The notes under the pieces are model-generated. The model was not told where the DNA came from. It made no database searches and was given only the letters and a program-made list of their open reading frames with translations. From NCBI GenBank assembly GCA_019022495.1, contig JAFEKR010000016.1, positions 744,001 to 808,000 of the forward strand: a DNA stretch of 64,000 nucleotides. The letters are read 5' to 3'. The position numbers and the translations under genes are program-made. Origin of the DNA: Epichloe hybrida (lineage: Eukaryota; Ascomycota; Sordariomycetes; Hypocreales; Clavicipitaceae). This document shows positions 13,318 through 27,188 of the stretch, in pieces. How positions within the stretch are numbered: the first letter of the stretch is position 1; every line of letters begins with the position of its first letter.

Positions 13318-13564
13318 TCTCTTTGCTGCCCATAAGGCTACACTTGCGTACCGACAAGGGCTATTAGCCAATAGAAACATCGCTATTTGAGGTACTTCTA
13401 GTCTATACTAATTTATATTATAATATAAGTACTAATAAACATTTGAGTTATAAAGAGCTATATTGCACGTCCCGCAATAATTAAGTGCATCGCGGGTCAA
13501 CCCCTTTTGCCACCCAGGAAAATTGGGTCGGTACGCAAGTGTAGCCATATGGGCACCAAAGAGA
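13318..13564. mobile_element. MITE with 38-bp terminal inverted repeats and TA target duplication
   Basis: The left arm (13318-13355) begins TCTCTTTGCTGCCCATAAGG. The right arm (13527-13564) is its reverse complement with 2 mismatches in 38 positions. Both outer edges are flanked by TA (13316-13317 and 13565-13566), the target duplication of Tc1/mariner elements, which include fungal Fot1/Pogo types. The 247-bp body has no coding capacity. It is therefore a non-autonomous miniature element; a full-length parent should share the arms elsewhere in the genome. Confidence 0.88.
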
Positions 13565-14150
13565 TATCCTCCTGTATTTGACAAAGGGCTAATATTAGTA
13601 AATTCAAAATGTAACAGCTATAATTCAAGACTATTCAAGTTCTAAGGGTTTATGGTACAATATTCTGTTTTCGGCCTAGTTACTTACATGATTAAAAATC
13701 CCCACTGCATGTTTACGTGTTAGGCCTAGTCATTCCTTGCTTGGGTAGATAGTGATGCAGCAAAATGCATTCGCTTGGTTCCAGCCCATTAATCACTCTT
13801 ATTAACGCCTATTAAAACAGAGCGAAGCTCCGAATTACTTGGATCAATTTATTGAGTTATTTTGTCACTTTGAGAAATGATCATTGGACGCTTGACTCAG
13901 TCCTTACTTTATGTACTTCGGTACCTAGGTTCCCCCACCTGTCTTTAGCCTCTGCCCCGTATTTTGGACCCGCCCCCCTTTAACGTGCCACTGCCGCTCC
14001 CAGCATCTTTAAAACACTCCCGCTCCGGATTGAGCTTTCTTTAAAAGTACCGAAGTCCTGAATGACTTTAAACGCTAACAAAATCCCGTATCGCTTGTTG
14101 CGTTGTCCTTCATCGTTCTATTTCCAGCTCTCTGCCTGGTAGCTCATCCC

Positions 14151-17100
14151 ATGGCATCGACGTACGATGTTGGCACGAGGGCGTGGCAGCCTGATGCTGC
14201 CGAGGGCTGGGTAGCCTCGGAGCTGGTTAGCAAAGACATTGAAGGATCCAAGGCCAAGCTTGTGTTCAAACTTGATAATGGCGAGGTGATATTCCTTCCC
14301 CAACCTACTATGGATAACTTTGACAAACTTCCACTGACTTGCGTCGTCCATCGCCAATAGACGAGATCAATCCAAATTTCCGTCGAAGCCTTGCAGAGCG
14401 GAAATGATGCGTCCTTACCGCCCCTGATGAATCCCACGATGCTAGAAGCCAGTGATGACCTCACAAACTTGTCACATCTGAACGAGCCAGCAGGTATATA
14501 CATCTTAACTTCCCAAGTAATTGATCTGAAGTCAGTTGGGCAACTGCTGTACTAATAAATAGTTGCATAGTTCTGCAAGCTATCAGACTACGCTATCTAC
14601 AAAAAGAAATCTACACTTATAGTGGCATTGTTCTTATTGCAACCAATCCGTTTGCTCGAGTCGACTCTCTATATGTTCCAGGTATGGTACAAGTATATGC
14701 TGGAAAACAAAGGGCAACGCAAGCTCCTCACTTGTTTGCCATTGCTGAAGAGGCTTTCATGGACATGATCCGGGACAACAAAAACCAGACAATTGTGGTT
14801 TCTGGTGAATCAGGTGCTGGAAAGACTGTAAGCGCAAAATATATTATGCGGTACTTCGCAACCAGAGAATCACCAGACAACCTTCGGGCTCGTTCCAAAC
14901 GTGGAACTGAGACTATGAGCGAGACCGAAGAACAAATACTGGCAACCAATCCTATAATGGAAGCGTTCGGCAACGCCAAAACGACACGAAATGACAATTC
15001 TTCAAGATTTGGAAAATACATCGAGATCATGTTTGACGAGAAAACGAATATTATCGGCGCCAAGATCAGAACTTACTTACTTGAGCGATCGAGGCTTGTG
15101 TTTCAACCACTGAAAGAACGCAACTACCATATATTCTATCAACTTGTGGCCGGCACATCCGATGCCCAAAGGCAGGAGCTTGATATTCTTCCAATCGAGC
15201 AGTTCGAATATCTCAATCAAGGCAATTGCCCAACCATTGATGGTGTTGATGACAAGTCCGAATTTGAGGCTACCAAGAAATCACTTCACACCATCGGTGT
15301 TTCTGAGACGCAGCAAAATGATATCTTCAAGCTTTTGGCTGGTCTATTGCACCTCGGCAATGTGAAAATTACGGCCTCCAGAACCGACAGTGTTCTGGCA
15401 CCAACGGAGCCATCCTTGGAGAAGGCTTGCACTATCTTGGGTGTCGATGCGCCTGAATTTGCGAAGTGGATTGTCAAGAAGCAGCTAATCACACGCGGTG
15501 AAAAAATAACATCAAATTTGAGCCAAGCTCAGGCGATTGTTGTTCGTGACTCAGTCGCCAAGTTTATCTACTCTAGCCTGTTCGATTGGCTAGTTGATAT
15601 CATCAACCACAGCCTAGCCACAGAAGAAGTCTTGAATCGCGTTACTTCGTTTATTGGTGTCCTTGACATTTATGGATTCGAGCACTTCGCCAAGAACTCG
15701 TTTGAACAGTTTTGTATCAATTACGCCAACGAGAAGCTTCAACAAGAATTCAATCAGCATGTCTTCAAACTCGAACAGGAGGAATACTTGAGAGAACAGA
15801 TTGACTGGACCTTTATCGACTTTTCGGATAATCAGCCGTGTATCGATCTCATTGAAGGCAAACTGGGCATTCTGTCGCTTTTGGATGAAGAGTCCCGACT
15901 ACCCATGGGATCCGATGACCAGTTCGTAACAAAGCTTCATCACAACTTTGCAACAGATAAGCAACATTCATTTTTCAAGAAGCCAAGATTTGGCAAATCC
16001 GCTTTCACCGTCTGCCACTACGCCATCGATGTCACTTACGAATCAGAAGGCTTCATCGAGAAAAACAGAGATACTGTCCCTGATGAACATATGACAGTCC
16101 TGCGGGCAACTGCCAATCCTTTCTTAAAACAAGTCTTGGACGCAGCTTCTGCAGTCAGAGAGAAAGATGTTGCATCTGCTTCCTCAAATGCTGTAAAACC
16201 TGCAGCTGGGAGGAAGATTGGTGTTGCTGTGAACAGGAAGCCAACGCTCGGTGGCATTTTCCGATCGTCTTTGATCGAACTAATGAACACCATCAACAAT
16301 ACAGATGTGCACTACATTCGATGCATTAAGCCTAATGAAGCGAAAGAGGCTTGGCAATTTGAAGGACCGATGGTTTTGAGTCAATTGCGTGCTTGTGGTG
16401 TATTGGAGACCGTACGCATCTCCTGTGCTGGATATCCAACTAGGTGGACGTACGAAGAGTTCGCTCTGAGATATTACATGCTTGTTCAATCCGAAAAGTG
16501 GACATCTGAAATCCGCGACATGGCGAATGCCATTCTTACGAAAGCATTAGGCACCAGCACGGGCAAAGGACTCGACAAGTATCAGTTAGGTTTGACGAAG
16601 ATCTTTTTCCGAGCCGGCATGCTCGCGTTCCTAGAGAATCTTCGAACAAATCGTCTCAATGACTGTGCCATTCTCATCCAGAAGAACTTGAGGGCGAAAT
16701 ATTATCGTCGTCGATACTTGGATGCCAGAGAGTCCGTCATTCGTTCGCAATCTGCCGCTAGAGCGTACATTGCACGAAAACATGCCCAGGAACTGCGCAC
16801 AATCAGAGCCGCCACGACGATACAACGTGTATGGCGTGGCCACAAAGAACTCAAGAAGTTCTTGGCTATCAGGAAGGACATGATTCTCTTTGACTCGGCG
16901 GCCAAGGGGTACCTGAGGCGAAAGCAGATAATGGAAACAAGAGTGGGCAACGCTGCGTTCGTCATCCAGCGAGCTTGGCGATCACGACGTCAATTGCAGT
17001 CCTGGCGTCAGTATCGCAGGAAAGTAACACTAATCCAAAGCTTGTGGCGCGGTAAGCGAGCTAGACGTGGGTACAAGAAAATCCGGGAAGAGGCTCGTGA

Positions 17101-19254
17101 CCTAAAGCAAATCTCCTATAAATTGGAGAACAAGGTTGTTGAGCTCACTCAGTCATTGGGGTCGATGAAAGAGAAGAACAAGAATCTCGCTGGACAGGTT
17201 GAGAACTATGAAAGCCAGATCAAATCGTGGAAGAACCGTCACAATGCTCTTGAGGCGCGAACAAAGGAATTGCAGACTGAAGCCAACCAGGCTGGCATTG
17301 CAGTTGCACGACTCCAGGCAATGGAAGACGAGATGAAGAAGCTCCAACAAGCTTTTGATGAGTCGACTGCCAACATCAAACGAATGCAGGAGGAAGAGCG
17401 TGAGCTGAGAGAGTCACTTCGCTTATCAACCACAGAGTTGGAGTCTGCCAAGCAGACAAACAATGAGCGTGAAAAGGACAATAGTAGTCTCAGACAAGAG
17501 CTTGAAGCTCTTCGTGATGCATTAGAGGTAGCCAAGCGCAGTGGGCCTGTCAATGGCGAGCTTGTAAACGGTGCTGCTGCTGGATCATCGAATGCGGCAG
17601 GGCTGATCAATCTCGTTGCATCCAAAAAGCCCAAGCGCAGGAGTGCAGGGGCGGAACCAAGAGATTTGGATCGCTTTAGCGGCGCTTACAACCCTCGTCC
17701 TGTCTCTATGGCAGTTACCAACACTGCTCATCGACAGAATCTTTCCGGCACAACCTATATTCCTGGTGTGGACAATATTGAAATGGAATTGGAGACTCTC
17801 CTCGCCGATGAGGATGGTTTGAATGAAGAAGTGACCATGGGCCTCATTCGAAATCTCAAGATTCCATCACCTAACGCGACACCTCCTCCTTCTGACAAGG
17901 AAGTTCTCTTCCCATCCTATCTCATCAATCTCGTCACGTCAGAAATGTGGAACAATGGGTTCGTGAAGGAATCCGAGCGTTTCCTGGCGAACGTCATGCA
18001 GTCAATTCAACAGGAGGTCATGCAACATGATGGCGATGAGGCTATCAATCCTGGAGCATTTTGGCTCTCTAATGTGCACGAAATGCTATCTTTCGTCTTT
18101 TTGGCCGAAGATTGGTACGAAACCCAGAAGACTGATAATTATGAGTACGACCGTTTGCTCGAAATTGTGAAGCATGATCTTGAGAGCTTGGAGTTCAACA
18201 TCTATCACACGTGGATGAAAGTTCTCAAGAAGAAGTTGCACAAGATGATAATTCCTGCTATCATCGAATCCCAGTCGCTCCCTGGCTTCATTACAAATGA
18301 GAGCAGCCGATTCTTGGGTAAATTGCTACAGTCCAACTCCGCGCCGGCGTATAGTATGGACAATCTCCTCAGCCTGTTGAACAGTGCCTTCAGAGCCATG
18401 AAAGCCTTCTATCTCGAGGAATCTATAATTACACAGACCGTTACGGAACTTCTTAAACTTGTGGGTGTAACGGCCTTTAACGACCTTCTGATGCGCCGTA
18501 ATTTCCTTTCCTGGAAGCGAGGGTTGCAGATAAACTACAACATTACCCGTATCGAAGAATGGTGCAAGAGTCACGACATGCCCGAGGGCACACTTCAACT
18601 TGAACATTTAATGGTGAATTTTGCATTGATACCCAATGTTGTTAAGGAAGGTTCGTTCACTGACATCGTTGAAATTAAAGCAAGCAACGAAACTTTTACA
18701 GCTGAAGAAGGCGACACTCAACGATATCGAGATCATACAGGACATTTGTTGGATGTAAGTCCTTGATCTGGTCATCCTGGAAACTCGGTAACACAAATTG
18801 CTCACTTTGCATTAGGTTGTCACCGAACCAGATTCAAAAGCTACTCAACCAATATCTGATCGCAGACTACGAACAACCCATCAATGGCGAAATCATGAAA
18901 GCTGTCGCATCTAGAGTAACGGAGAAAAGTGATGTTTTGCTCCTCCAAGCTATAGATATGGATGATAGCGGGCCGTACGAAATAGCGGAGCCGCGAGCCA
19001 TCACTGCTCTTGAGACGTACACCCCGTCTTGTAAGTTGTCACTCAATGAGCTCGCCTAAGCAAATTGGTTAACTTGACTGACCTCTGACGTAGGGCTACA
19101 AACTCCACGACTGAAAAGGTTGGCAGAAATTGTATCTGCACAGGCCCTTGCGCAGCAAGAGAAGCTCGAGTACGGCAATAGTGACGGCTTTGATGGACAA
19201 GATGGTTCCATTCCCGAAGAAGTAGATGAAGCAGCTATTGAGCCCGCTCAGTGA
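14151..19254 (+). CDS. MYO2: Class V myosin heavy chain
   Basis: Actin motor that carries vesicles and organelles to hyphal tips. Exons are 14151-14285, 14361-14493, 14571-18613, 18681-18754, 18816-19030 and 19094-19254, totalling 1586 residues, as expected for fungal myosin V. An SH3-like N-terminal domain (MASTYDVGTRAW) precedes the motor. The motor has the P-loop GESGAGKT, switch I NDNSSRFGKY, switch II DIYGFEHF and the actin-binding segment NTDVHYIRCIKPNEAKE. Several IQ motifs follow (about residues 775-905: ILIQKNLRAKYYRRR, TIQRVWRGHKELKKF, VIQRAWRSRRQL, LIQSLWRGKRARRG). Next are a coiled coil, a linker and the cargo-binding DIL domain, which ends in an acidic tail. Two DIL-domain introns (18614-18680 and 18755-18815) lie close together. 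The first has no in-frame stop, so reading through it gives a plausible but wrong tail. The second splices to restore CWMLSPNQIQKLLNQY. Confidence 0.96.
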
Positions 19255-19925
19255 GTATGATGAATATGCCAGAAACGTGGACAATGTTTCAATGGGTTGC
19301 AACTGGAAGAACATAGAGTAGAGCTGTATTATTTTCTCGCTGGGATACTTACGATGTAGGATGGTGATGGTGCAAGCAGATAAAGACTTGTTGCTGGGCT
19401 CGGGCTGGCATGGATTGTGCGTTCGAGGTATGGCTATACTGTGACAAGCTTCAATGTAGAAGACGGACGCTGTTATGGCGAGGGCGAAACACAACACTAT
19501 CCTTGACAAAGCCTTTAGTATTCAGGATGTGAGCCATTTATCTGCTAATGTAACTGTAGGTCTAATTAGGGAAAACTGCTTGGGTTGAGCAAATACAGTT
19601 TTGTAGAACATATAATGACATGTGTCTCCGTTCTAAGTAATTAATCTATGTAGAAGTATTGCTAGGTTTCGTGGATGTTAATACTGTAGCTGTGTGGGTG
19701 GAAGTGATTGCTTTGAATAAAAGCGGGTAGGCGGCCCGCCTAAGTGCATAGGTTGGACCCGAATTTTTGCAGTTTTGCAGGACAATCAACATGGCGAGAG
19801 GTTCAAATGTGCAATGGGCCATTTTGTTCACAGCCATCTCGAACTTCGGGATTAATCAATCCAAAGGAAACGTCTTCAAAGTAAAGTAGTGGAAGTATTT
19901 CTACTTCGCTGTTTCTTTGTCAAGT
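19255..19925. other. Intergenic region, myosin 3' side and FAP7 promoter
   Basis: About 670 bases with no supported gene. A 137-codon minus-strand frame at 19096-19509 overlaps the last myosin exon and has no family features. Confidence 0.6.
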
Positions 19926-20603
19926 ATGAGAGAATCACCAAACATAATTGTGACGGGAACACCCGGCGTTGGCAAAACTACACATTGCGAGACTCTAGCC
20001 CAACGAACTGGTCTTCGACATGTATCTGTGAACCAGGTGGTTAAGGACAAAGAGTGCCATGAAGGGTGGAGTGATGAATTCCAGAGCTGGATTGTCGACG
20101 AGGACAAGGTAATAATTTTACTCAATACATCCTGTTATGATGAGAACGAAGGGAGGGTTTCCAGCTGACAAAAAATCGTGTTATCCTAGCTGCTAGATTC
20201 AATTGAGGAAGACTTCAAGGCTGGCGGATGTATAATTGATTGGCACGCCTGTGATCTTTTCCCTCGCAGCTGGATAGACTTGGTTGTTGTGTTGAGGGTG
20301 AACTCTTCAACCCTATATGACCGATTGACAGCCAGGTAAGTCCTCTACCGCGAATTATCTTCCCGCCATTGCCACATGTCCTGACTTCATACTAGAAATT
20401 ATGCAGAAGCTAAACTTCAAGAGAACTTGGACTCGGAAATTATGGAGGTTCTGCTTCAAGAAGCGCGAGAAGCATTCGATGAGGAGATTGTCATTGAGTT
20501 GATGAGCAATACATCAGATGAAATGGAATCCAATGTTGATCGAATTATAACTTGGGTTAAACAATGGAAACATGACAATGCTTCTGGTGCCGAAAAATCA
20601 TGA
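19926..20603 (+). CDS. FAP7: Adenylate kinase isoenzyme 6 (Fap7/hCINAP)
   Basis: Small nuclear NMP-kinase/ATPase needed for final 18S rRNA maturation, where it works with Rps14. Exons are 19926-20108, 20190-20335 and 20396-20603, giving 178 residues, typical of the family. The first ATG is taken as the start (MRESPNIIVTG). The Walker A loop is GTPGVGKTT. The AK6-type NMP-binding region follows, with VVKDKECHEGWSDEF, and the Walker B-like segment is CIIDWHACDLFP. The LID region contains VVVLRVNSSTLYDRLTARNY, and the C-terminus carries the EIVIELMSN and TWVKQW elements. Nothing is missing. It follows the myosin gene in the same direction but has its own 670-base upstream region. Confidence 0.93.
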
Positions 20604-21210
20604 GGGTTTTCTTGATGAGATTACGGAGATACTAAGAGCGACTTGTTGATGGCCTGTCAATAGATACAAAAATTGTGAGTCAGATTATAATCAACACAAG
20701 TTTAATCCCTATTCCAAGCTACGTCTCATCTACTAACATATAAATTGAGTGAGTGTGTATCATGCTCTATGCACAAGCAAGTGATTCATAAAAATACACA
20801 ACTTATGATAAAATGCCCACCTAGGCCTTCCCAGTCATTTATTATCCGCTCTAAGAACAAATTGACACAAATGATATATGAATGCAATTAACGGGGCACT
20901 TCGGAGTGCGAGACTTCGATGTGACCCACCAATCAAATCCTAATCAATCATTTCTCTTGCGACCATGCATGTGGTGGAAATTCTTCTACGTGTTTGCCTC
21001 ATCAACTTGTCTCTCCTGAAGTCCCCAAACGCTCATGTGGTCGAGAGCTTCTGGGGTCAATCAAACGTGAGTAAACAATCCGCGTGCGTGTAAACAGCAA
21101 TATGTCCTTTTTTGCAGACAATGCCGTCTAATTGAGCTGAAAAGATTAGGTTAATTGGCTCTGGCTTGGCTGCTAGATAATCGCAATTGCATACATTTCA
21201 ACATAGAATC
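20604..21210. other. Intergenic region between FAP7 and HAM1
   Basis: About 600 bases with AT-rich 3' sequence and then the HAM1 promoter. No gene or repeat seen. Confidence 0.6.
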
Positions 21211-22063
21211 ATGGCAAACTGTGTGAATTTTGTAACTGGCAACGCCAACAAGTTGCGGGAAGTAAAAACCATGCTCGAGCCTGGTATTGAGGTGCGAAGC
21301 CATCCTTTAGATATCGAAGAGGTCCAGGGAACAATCACAGAGGTGACCGAATCCAAATGCCGGAAAGCCGCTGAACTTCTTAACGGGCCGGTGCTTGTTG
21401 AAGACACAGCTTTATGCTTTAATGCTTTAGCTGGCCTCCCGGGACCATACATGTAAGACTGATGGCCCATTTTCAACGATATTGGTCTCCTTTTCAACCA
21501 TTATTAACATGAGTATAGTAAGTGGTTCCTAGCAGACATTGGCCATGAAGGATTGAACAATCTCTTAGCCGCTTACTCAGACAAGTCAGCTGAGGCAGTG
21601 TGCACTTTCGGCTACTCAAAAGGACCAGGACATGACCCCATCATTTTTCAAGGAAGATGCCCAGTAAGTCAGGTAAACTTCCTGATGAAATTTACAGAAA
21701 TGCTTGAGCGCGTTCTGACCCATCGGACGCAAGGGGAAAATTGTGCCAGCAAGAGGACCTAAATCTTTTGGTGAGAAAAGCAAAACTGCTATCCGCCGTC
21801 TATGCTATGTATCTAAGATTACAAGATCTGGCAAATGCTGATGTAATTGCTGTGAACAGGATGGGACCCTATATTTCAGTATAAGGGCCGAACGTAAGTT
21901 TTGCTGGCTTCGGAAGTCGAGAGACTGGAATTAGATCGCTAACTACAATTCCTTACACAGATTCGCTGAGATGGGTGGGGCCGAAAAGAATAAAATTTCC
22001 CATCGAGGTAGAGCGCTCGAGAAATTACGACAATGGTTTCAGGAAGGAAAATTGGCCAAGTAG
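21211..22063 (+). CDS. HAM1: Inosine triphosphate pyrophosphatase (Ham1/ITPase)
   Basis: Hydrolyses ITP, XTP and dITP to the monophosphates, cleaning the nucleotide pool of deaminated purines. Exons are 21211-21452, 21519-21663, 21734-21770, 21860-21893 and 21961-22063, totalling 186 residues, the usual length. It opens with [18 protein letters not shown], the family's (T/S)xNxxK substrate-binding signature. The metal/catalytic region is [23 protein letters not shown]. After [21 protein letters not shown] residues, the tiny third and fourth exons give [15 protein letters not shown]. The last exon gives [19 protein letters not shown]. Two exons are under 40 nt, so automated models may drop the SFGWDP motif. 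Confidence 0.95.
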
Positions 22064-22181
22064 AGTCGCATGACCATTAGCTACCTCCTTACCTAAGCTG
22101 TTGCAGGCTCTTTTTGCAAGCTTGGAAGACTATAATTAATAACTTCTCTTGAGCATCAACGAAGGCTAGTGCATTTAGGAC

Positions 22182-23518
22182 TTACAACAGTAACTCAAAG
22201 TTATCGTGCTTGCTAAGGTAACGTTTCCCTCGTCGATAGACGTCAATGACTGATTCTATTTTGGAACCACCGTTTTTCAGACGATCGCTCCGACTATATT
22301 TCTTTATGGCCTGAGGGTCCCGACTTGACGGATCAAAAACGTAGAAATGAGATTCGTTTTTCCAATTCCTCTCAAAACCCACGATGGTAAGGGAATGTCC
22401 TGTGGCCTTTCCTTTGAGCATTTTGACTCGGCTATTGTACTAGGAAGTTTCTTATCGTTTTCAAGATTTACGTACCCTGATGCTGCAAATAAATAGGTGG
22501 GAGTTCAGTAGACCGTATTTTACTTTGGTCTGTGCTGCAGGCTTGTTCGAAGTAGGCTTCTATTTCCTTCAGCACCTCTTGATATGACTTTCCGTCCTTA
22601 GTGCGACGAAAAGCTTTGACTAAGCATCTATAATTCGATTAGAGAGCCAATAGGATGTGATAGACTTGACGGGCGTATGAGAGGTCTTACGGGATCGAAA
22701 TACTGTTGAACAGGGCCTGCGCCTGTGAGTGATTTTTCAATCAGCAAAAAGCCCGTCGATTTGGTAGGGGGCAAAATTGCGACTGGTACCTCAGGTGTTC
22801 CAATGTATTTCCGAGTTCCCCTGATGCCACCCGTTTCCAAGCGGCCATTCGAGTTGAACCCCATATCCCAAGCCTTTTCAATAAGATCTTGAATCTGGAA
22901 AACAGATGGAAGATTGTTTCCGAAAGTTTCAAATCCGGATGACTTCGTGCTTATAATATAGGATATCAATGATTGGATGTTCCTATATCCACAAAATCCT
23001 CCTAGTTGTCCGCATCGCTGGATTAACTTTGCTGGACCATGGAACGTCGTACATTTCGATGCCATAAACGCAACGCTCACCTTCTAGACGCAACTTGGAG
23101 ACATGCTGTACGCAAGGGTTGCAAAAATACGCGTACCTGATCGAACCACTTCGCTCAGCCAGCCATATGAGATCTGGAATCACGCCTGTGATCATGGCCA
23201 GTCAGATAAGCAACTACTGAGGCTGCGGTCCGCGGAGTTACGTCTCACCGTCAGTACACACTTGGCCTCCTTTAATCAACATTCTTGCAAGCCAGTTTGG
23301 CATTTCGCGCTCATAAGCGAATCTACCTAGATGGTTTTTCTGGGACGCGATATTAGCGCAAAGTTTCTCTTCGGCCAGGAAAGTGAGAACCAGACCCCTA
23401 GTGGTGAGACAGTGTGAATATGCTCAATCCCGTCACAACTTCTCGAGCCTCTTCCACCTGAATCTTCACATGATCCCTTTCTCTCCCGCCTCCTGAAGGT
23501 CAAGGCCCAGTCTATCAT
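22182..23518 (-). CDS. Peptidase C78 family, ZUFSP/Mug105-like deubiquitinase
   Basis: Papain-fold cysteine peptidase of the UfSP/ZUFSP family; fungal members are probably ubiquitin-chain proteases linked to genome maintenance. Spliced from the minus strand it reads FAYEREMPNWLARML, GVIPDLIWLAE, YAYFCNPCVQHVSKLRLEGG, then the nucleophile motif FCGYRNIQSLISYI. Next come WDMGFNSNGR, GGIRGTRKYIGTPE, AQALFNSISIP, FRRTKDGKSYQEVLKEIEAYF and LPPIYLQHQ. The His/Asp part is KATGHSLTIVGFE followed by HFYVFDPSSRDP. Stop at 22182-22184. At least five introns are needed, including two that flank a 33-nt exon near 22700. The start is uncertain: 23518 is the nearest upstream ATG, but the first splice is not clear and N-terminal zinc fingers seen in some relatives are not visible. 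Confidence 0.8.
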
Positions 23519-24057
23519 GATGACCGTCCGGGGTGAAATTGTCAGGTTGCGATATGTGTAGATTCGAAAGACTGTTTCATATAGTGATATGAGAAATATT
23601 GACGCAGGAAATTATTGGACGCGCCACCATGAATGAAGACAGACAGCTTTTCAGGTGTCACCACACCATGCATGAACCACAATAACATACATAGTGTGGG
23701 TGGATATGCAACAATGATTTCTCTTCGTGCCTTTCACAAGGAGAATATATTAAACAACGGCCATGCACGGGAATTACTGACACTCATCATGGTGCTTATG
23801 GTTGCCCAACCCTCAGTTATTACCTAGGTACTTAGATACATAGGTACCCTCGTCTTGGGCTTACTCATGGTACCTGGGTAAAAGTATTGCCACGCGATAT
23901 CTCGTTTCTAACTGTGCACACGCGTCCGTCCATTGATCTCAAGTCTTCAGTCTCCTATACGCCCCCGCCAGCTCCTGTAGATTATTTCTCACATTCGGTT
24001 TCCCCCTTTACTACGGAATACTTATTTAATTTCTATGTGACTATTATTTTACGACCT
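23519..24057. other. Intergenic region between SES1 and the C78 peptidase gene
   Basis: About 540 bases with several GGTACC/CTAGGTAC-type motifs near 23820-23880. It holds the 5' region of the peptidase gene and the 3' side of SES1. If the peptidase start lies further upstream than called, its first exon would be here. Confidence 0.5.
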
Positions 24058-25867
<1,810 letters not shown>

Positions 25868-26485
25868 CGTGACTTGGACTTGCTGTTGCTAATGTGCTCT
25901 TGTGATCCCTCTAATAATTAAATGGCTTTTGAGTCATAAGCAGTCAGGTACGTCCCACGTACTCTGTGTGCTTTTTTTTTAGGTGGGGGAAGAGGGGCAA
26001 GTCGAGTGAGGCGGTTGGCGGGGTCATTGAGCTGGATAGGTGCCAGACAATAACTCCGCAATGCAGACACTAAATGGCAGCGAGGTGTCAATATTCACAT
26101 AGCGGGGCGACGTCAAAGGCTGCACACGCCCATGTACGGCAAAACGCTACCACCTGGAAACCCCACATTGTTAAATTTACATAACGGTTCTGATGGCAGA
26201 AGTGGTCGACCATTTCGCACTAACAGATGGCACGTGTGCTATTGGGTCGAATATCATGTGTCGCGCAGTCTTTTCTTCCATTTGTCCCGTCAACAAATAT
26301 CTTGATCAAAGCGTTCCAAGATACATCTGCTCTCCCTGATTAATTGTTTCCTTATGCAGTCTTAAGAGCCATAATCCTCGCAGTACGTGTATATGCTTCA
26401 GTGAATCTTGTGTAATCATATGTATGTATGTAAATAGTGCACAATCATCAACAACATCCCACCACTCAGCCACTCTGACGTAGTT
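25868..26485. other. Intergenic region between RHB1 and SES1
   Basis: About 620 bases containing the SES1 promoter on the minus strand, with an A/T-run and purine-rich block near 25970-25995. No gene or repeat seen. Confidence 0.6.
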
Positions 26486-27188
26486 CTACATGAGAGAGCA
26501 GTTGCCCTTTGTTGGAGCTTCTCCAGGGTTCTGGGACTTCTCGATCTGGGCAACGAGAAGTTCAAAGGCACGCCCGACGTTCTCGTTGTATCGCGCGCTA
26601 GCCTCCGTCCAACCACATTGAAACTTCTCTGAAAGCTTCTTCCCTTCCTCGGGGCTGACTTGGCGTTGCTCGGGTCGAAGATCACTCTTGTTTCCAACGA
26701 TGACGATGGGCACAGACTCGCTTCCCTAGTTTATCGATGAGAAACGCAATTTCGCCTGGGTAAAGGAGTTATTTCGCAGCATATGGCCAAAATCAAAAGG
26801 TGGTGTACTCACAAGGTGATTGAGAATCTTTTCCCTTATAACTTGAATCATCTCGAATGAGGGCAATGACGAGACCGAATAGACAAGCATATACCCATGT
26901 ATCCCGATAAAGTGCTTCGAGTTTAATATACTATATTCATCTTGGCCGGCCGTGTCAACAATTTCGGTGGCATAGTCTTGTCCTTTGTGTCGAATCGTCT
27001 TGCTAAAAGTATTCTCAATCGTCGGATAGTAGCTATCCACGAAATGCCCATCGACGAATTGAACGGCAAGCGAGGATTTCCCTGAAGTAATAAGTATAAT
27101 TAACATATAATTACATGCATCGAGCTCAAGACGTACCCACGGATCGACTGCCGACGATGGCAACCTTTCTCTGCTTTGGCGCAGGCAT
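26486..27188 (-). CDS. RHB1: Rheb-family small GTPase (TORC1 activator)
   Basis: Ras-superfamily switch of the TSC-Rheb-TOR nutrient pathway, also tied to basic amino acid uptake in fungi. ATG at 27188 opens MPAPKQRKVAIVGSRSVG. A spliced intron inside the P-loop (GSRSVG/KSSL) joins exon 1 to exon 2. The effector loop is DSYYPTIENTF, G3 is DTAGQDEYS, G4 is VIVGNKSDL and G5 is EASARYNENV. The protein ends CSLM, a CaaX prenylation box, with the stop at 26486-26488. In the P-loop an Arg sits where Ras has Gly12, the hallmark that separates Rheb from Ras. There are two introns, and length (about 180 residues) is normal. Confidence 0.94.

Larger units (their letters stand above)
11471..14150. other. 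Long gene-free region between SER3 and the myosin gene
   Basis: About 2.7 kb, AT-rich in the middle, with no coding frame I can support. It holds a 3 x 15-bp tandem repeat (12071-12115) and a TA-flanked MITE (13318-13564), both listed separately. The last 250 bases have C/T-rich runs typical of a fungal promoter and presumably drive the myosin gene. Confidence 0.6.

Noticed and set aside
18681..18753. Continuous myosin frame ending LLDVSP
   Set aside because: It is the out-of-frame reading of the short DIL exon; splicing restores the conserved QATKLLQLKK segment.
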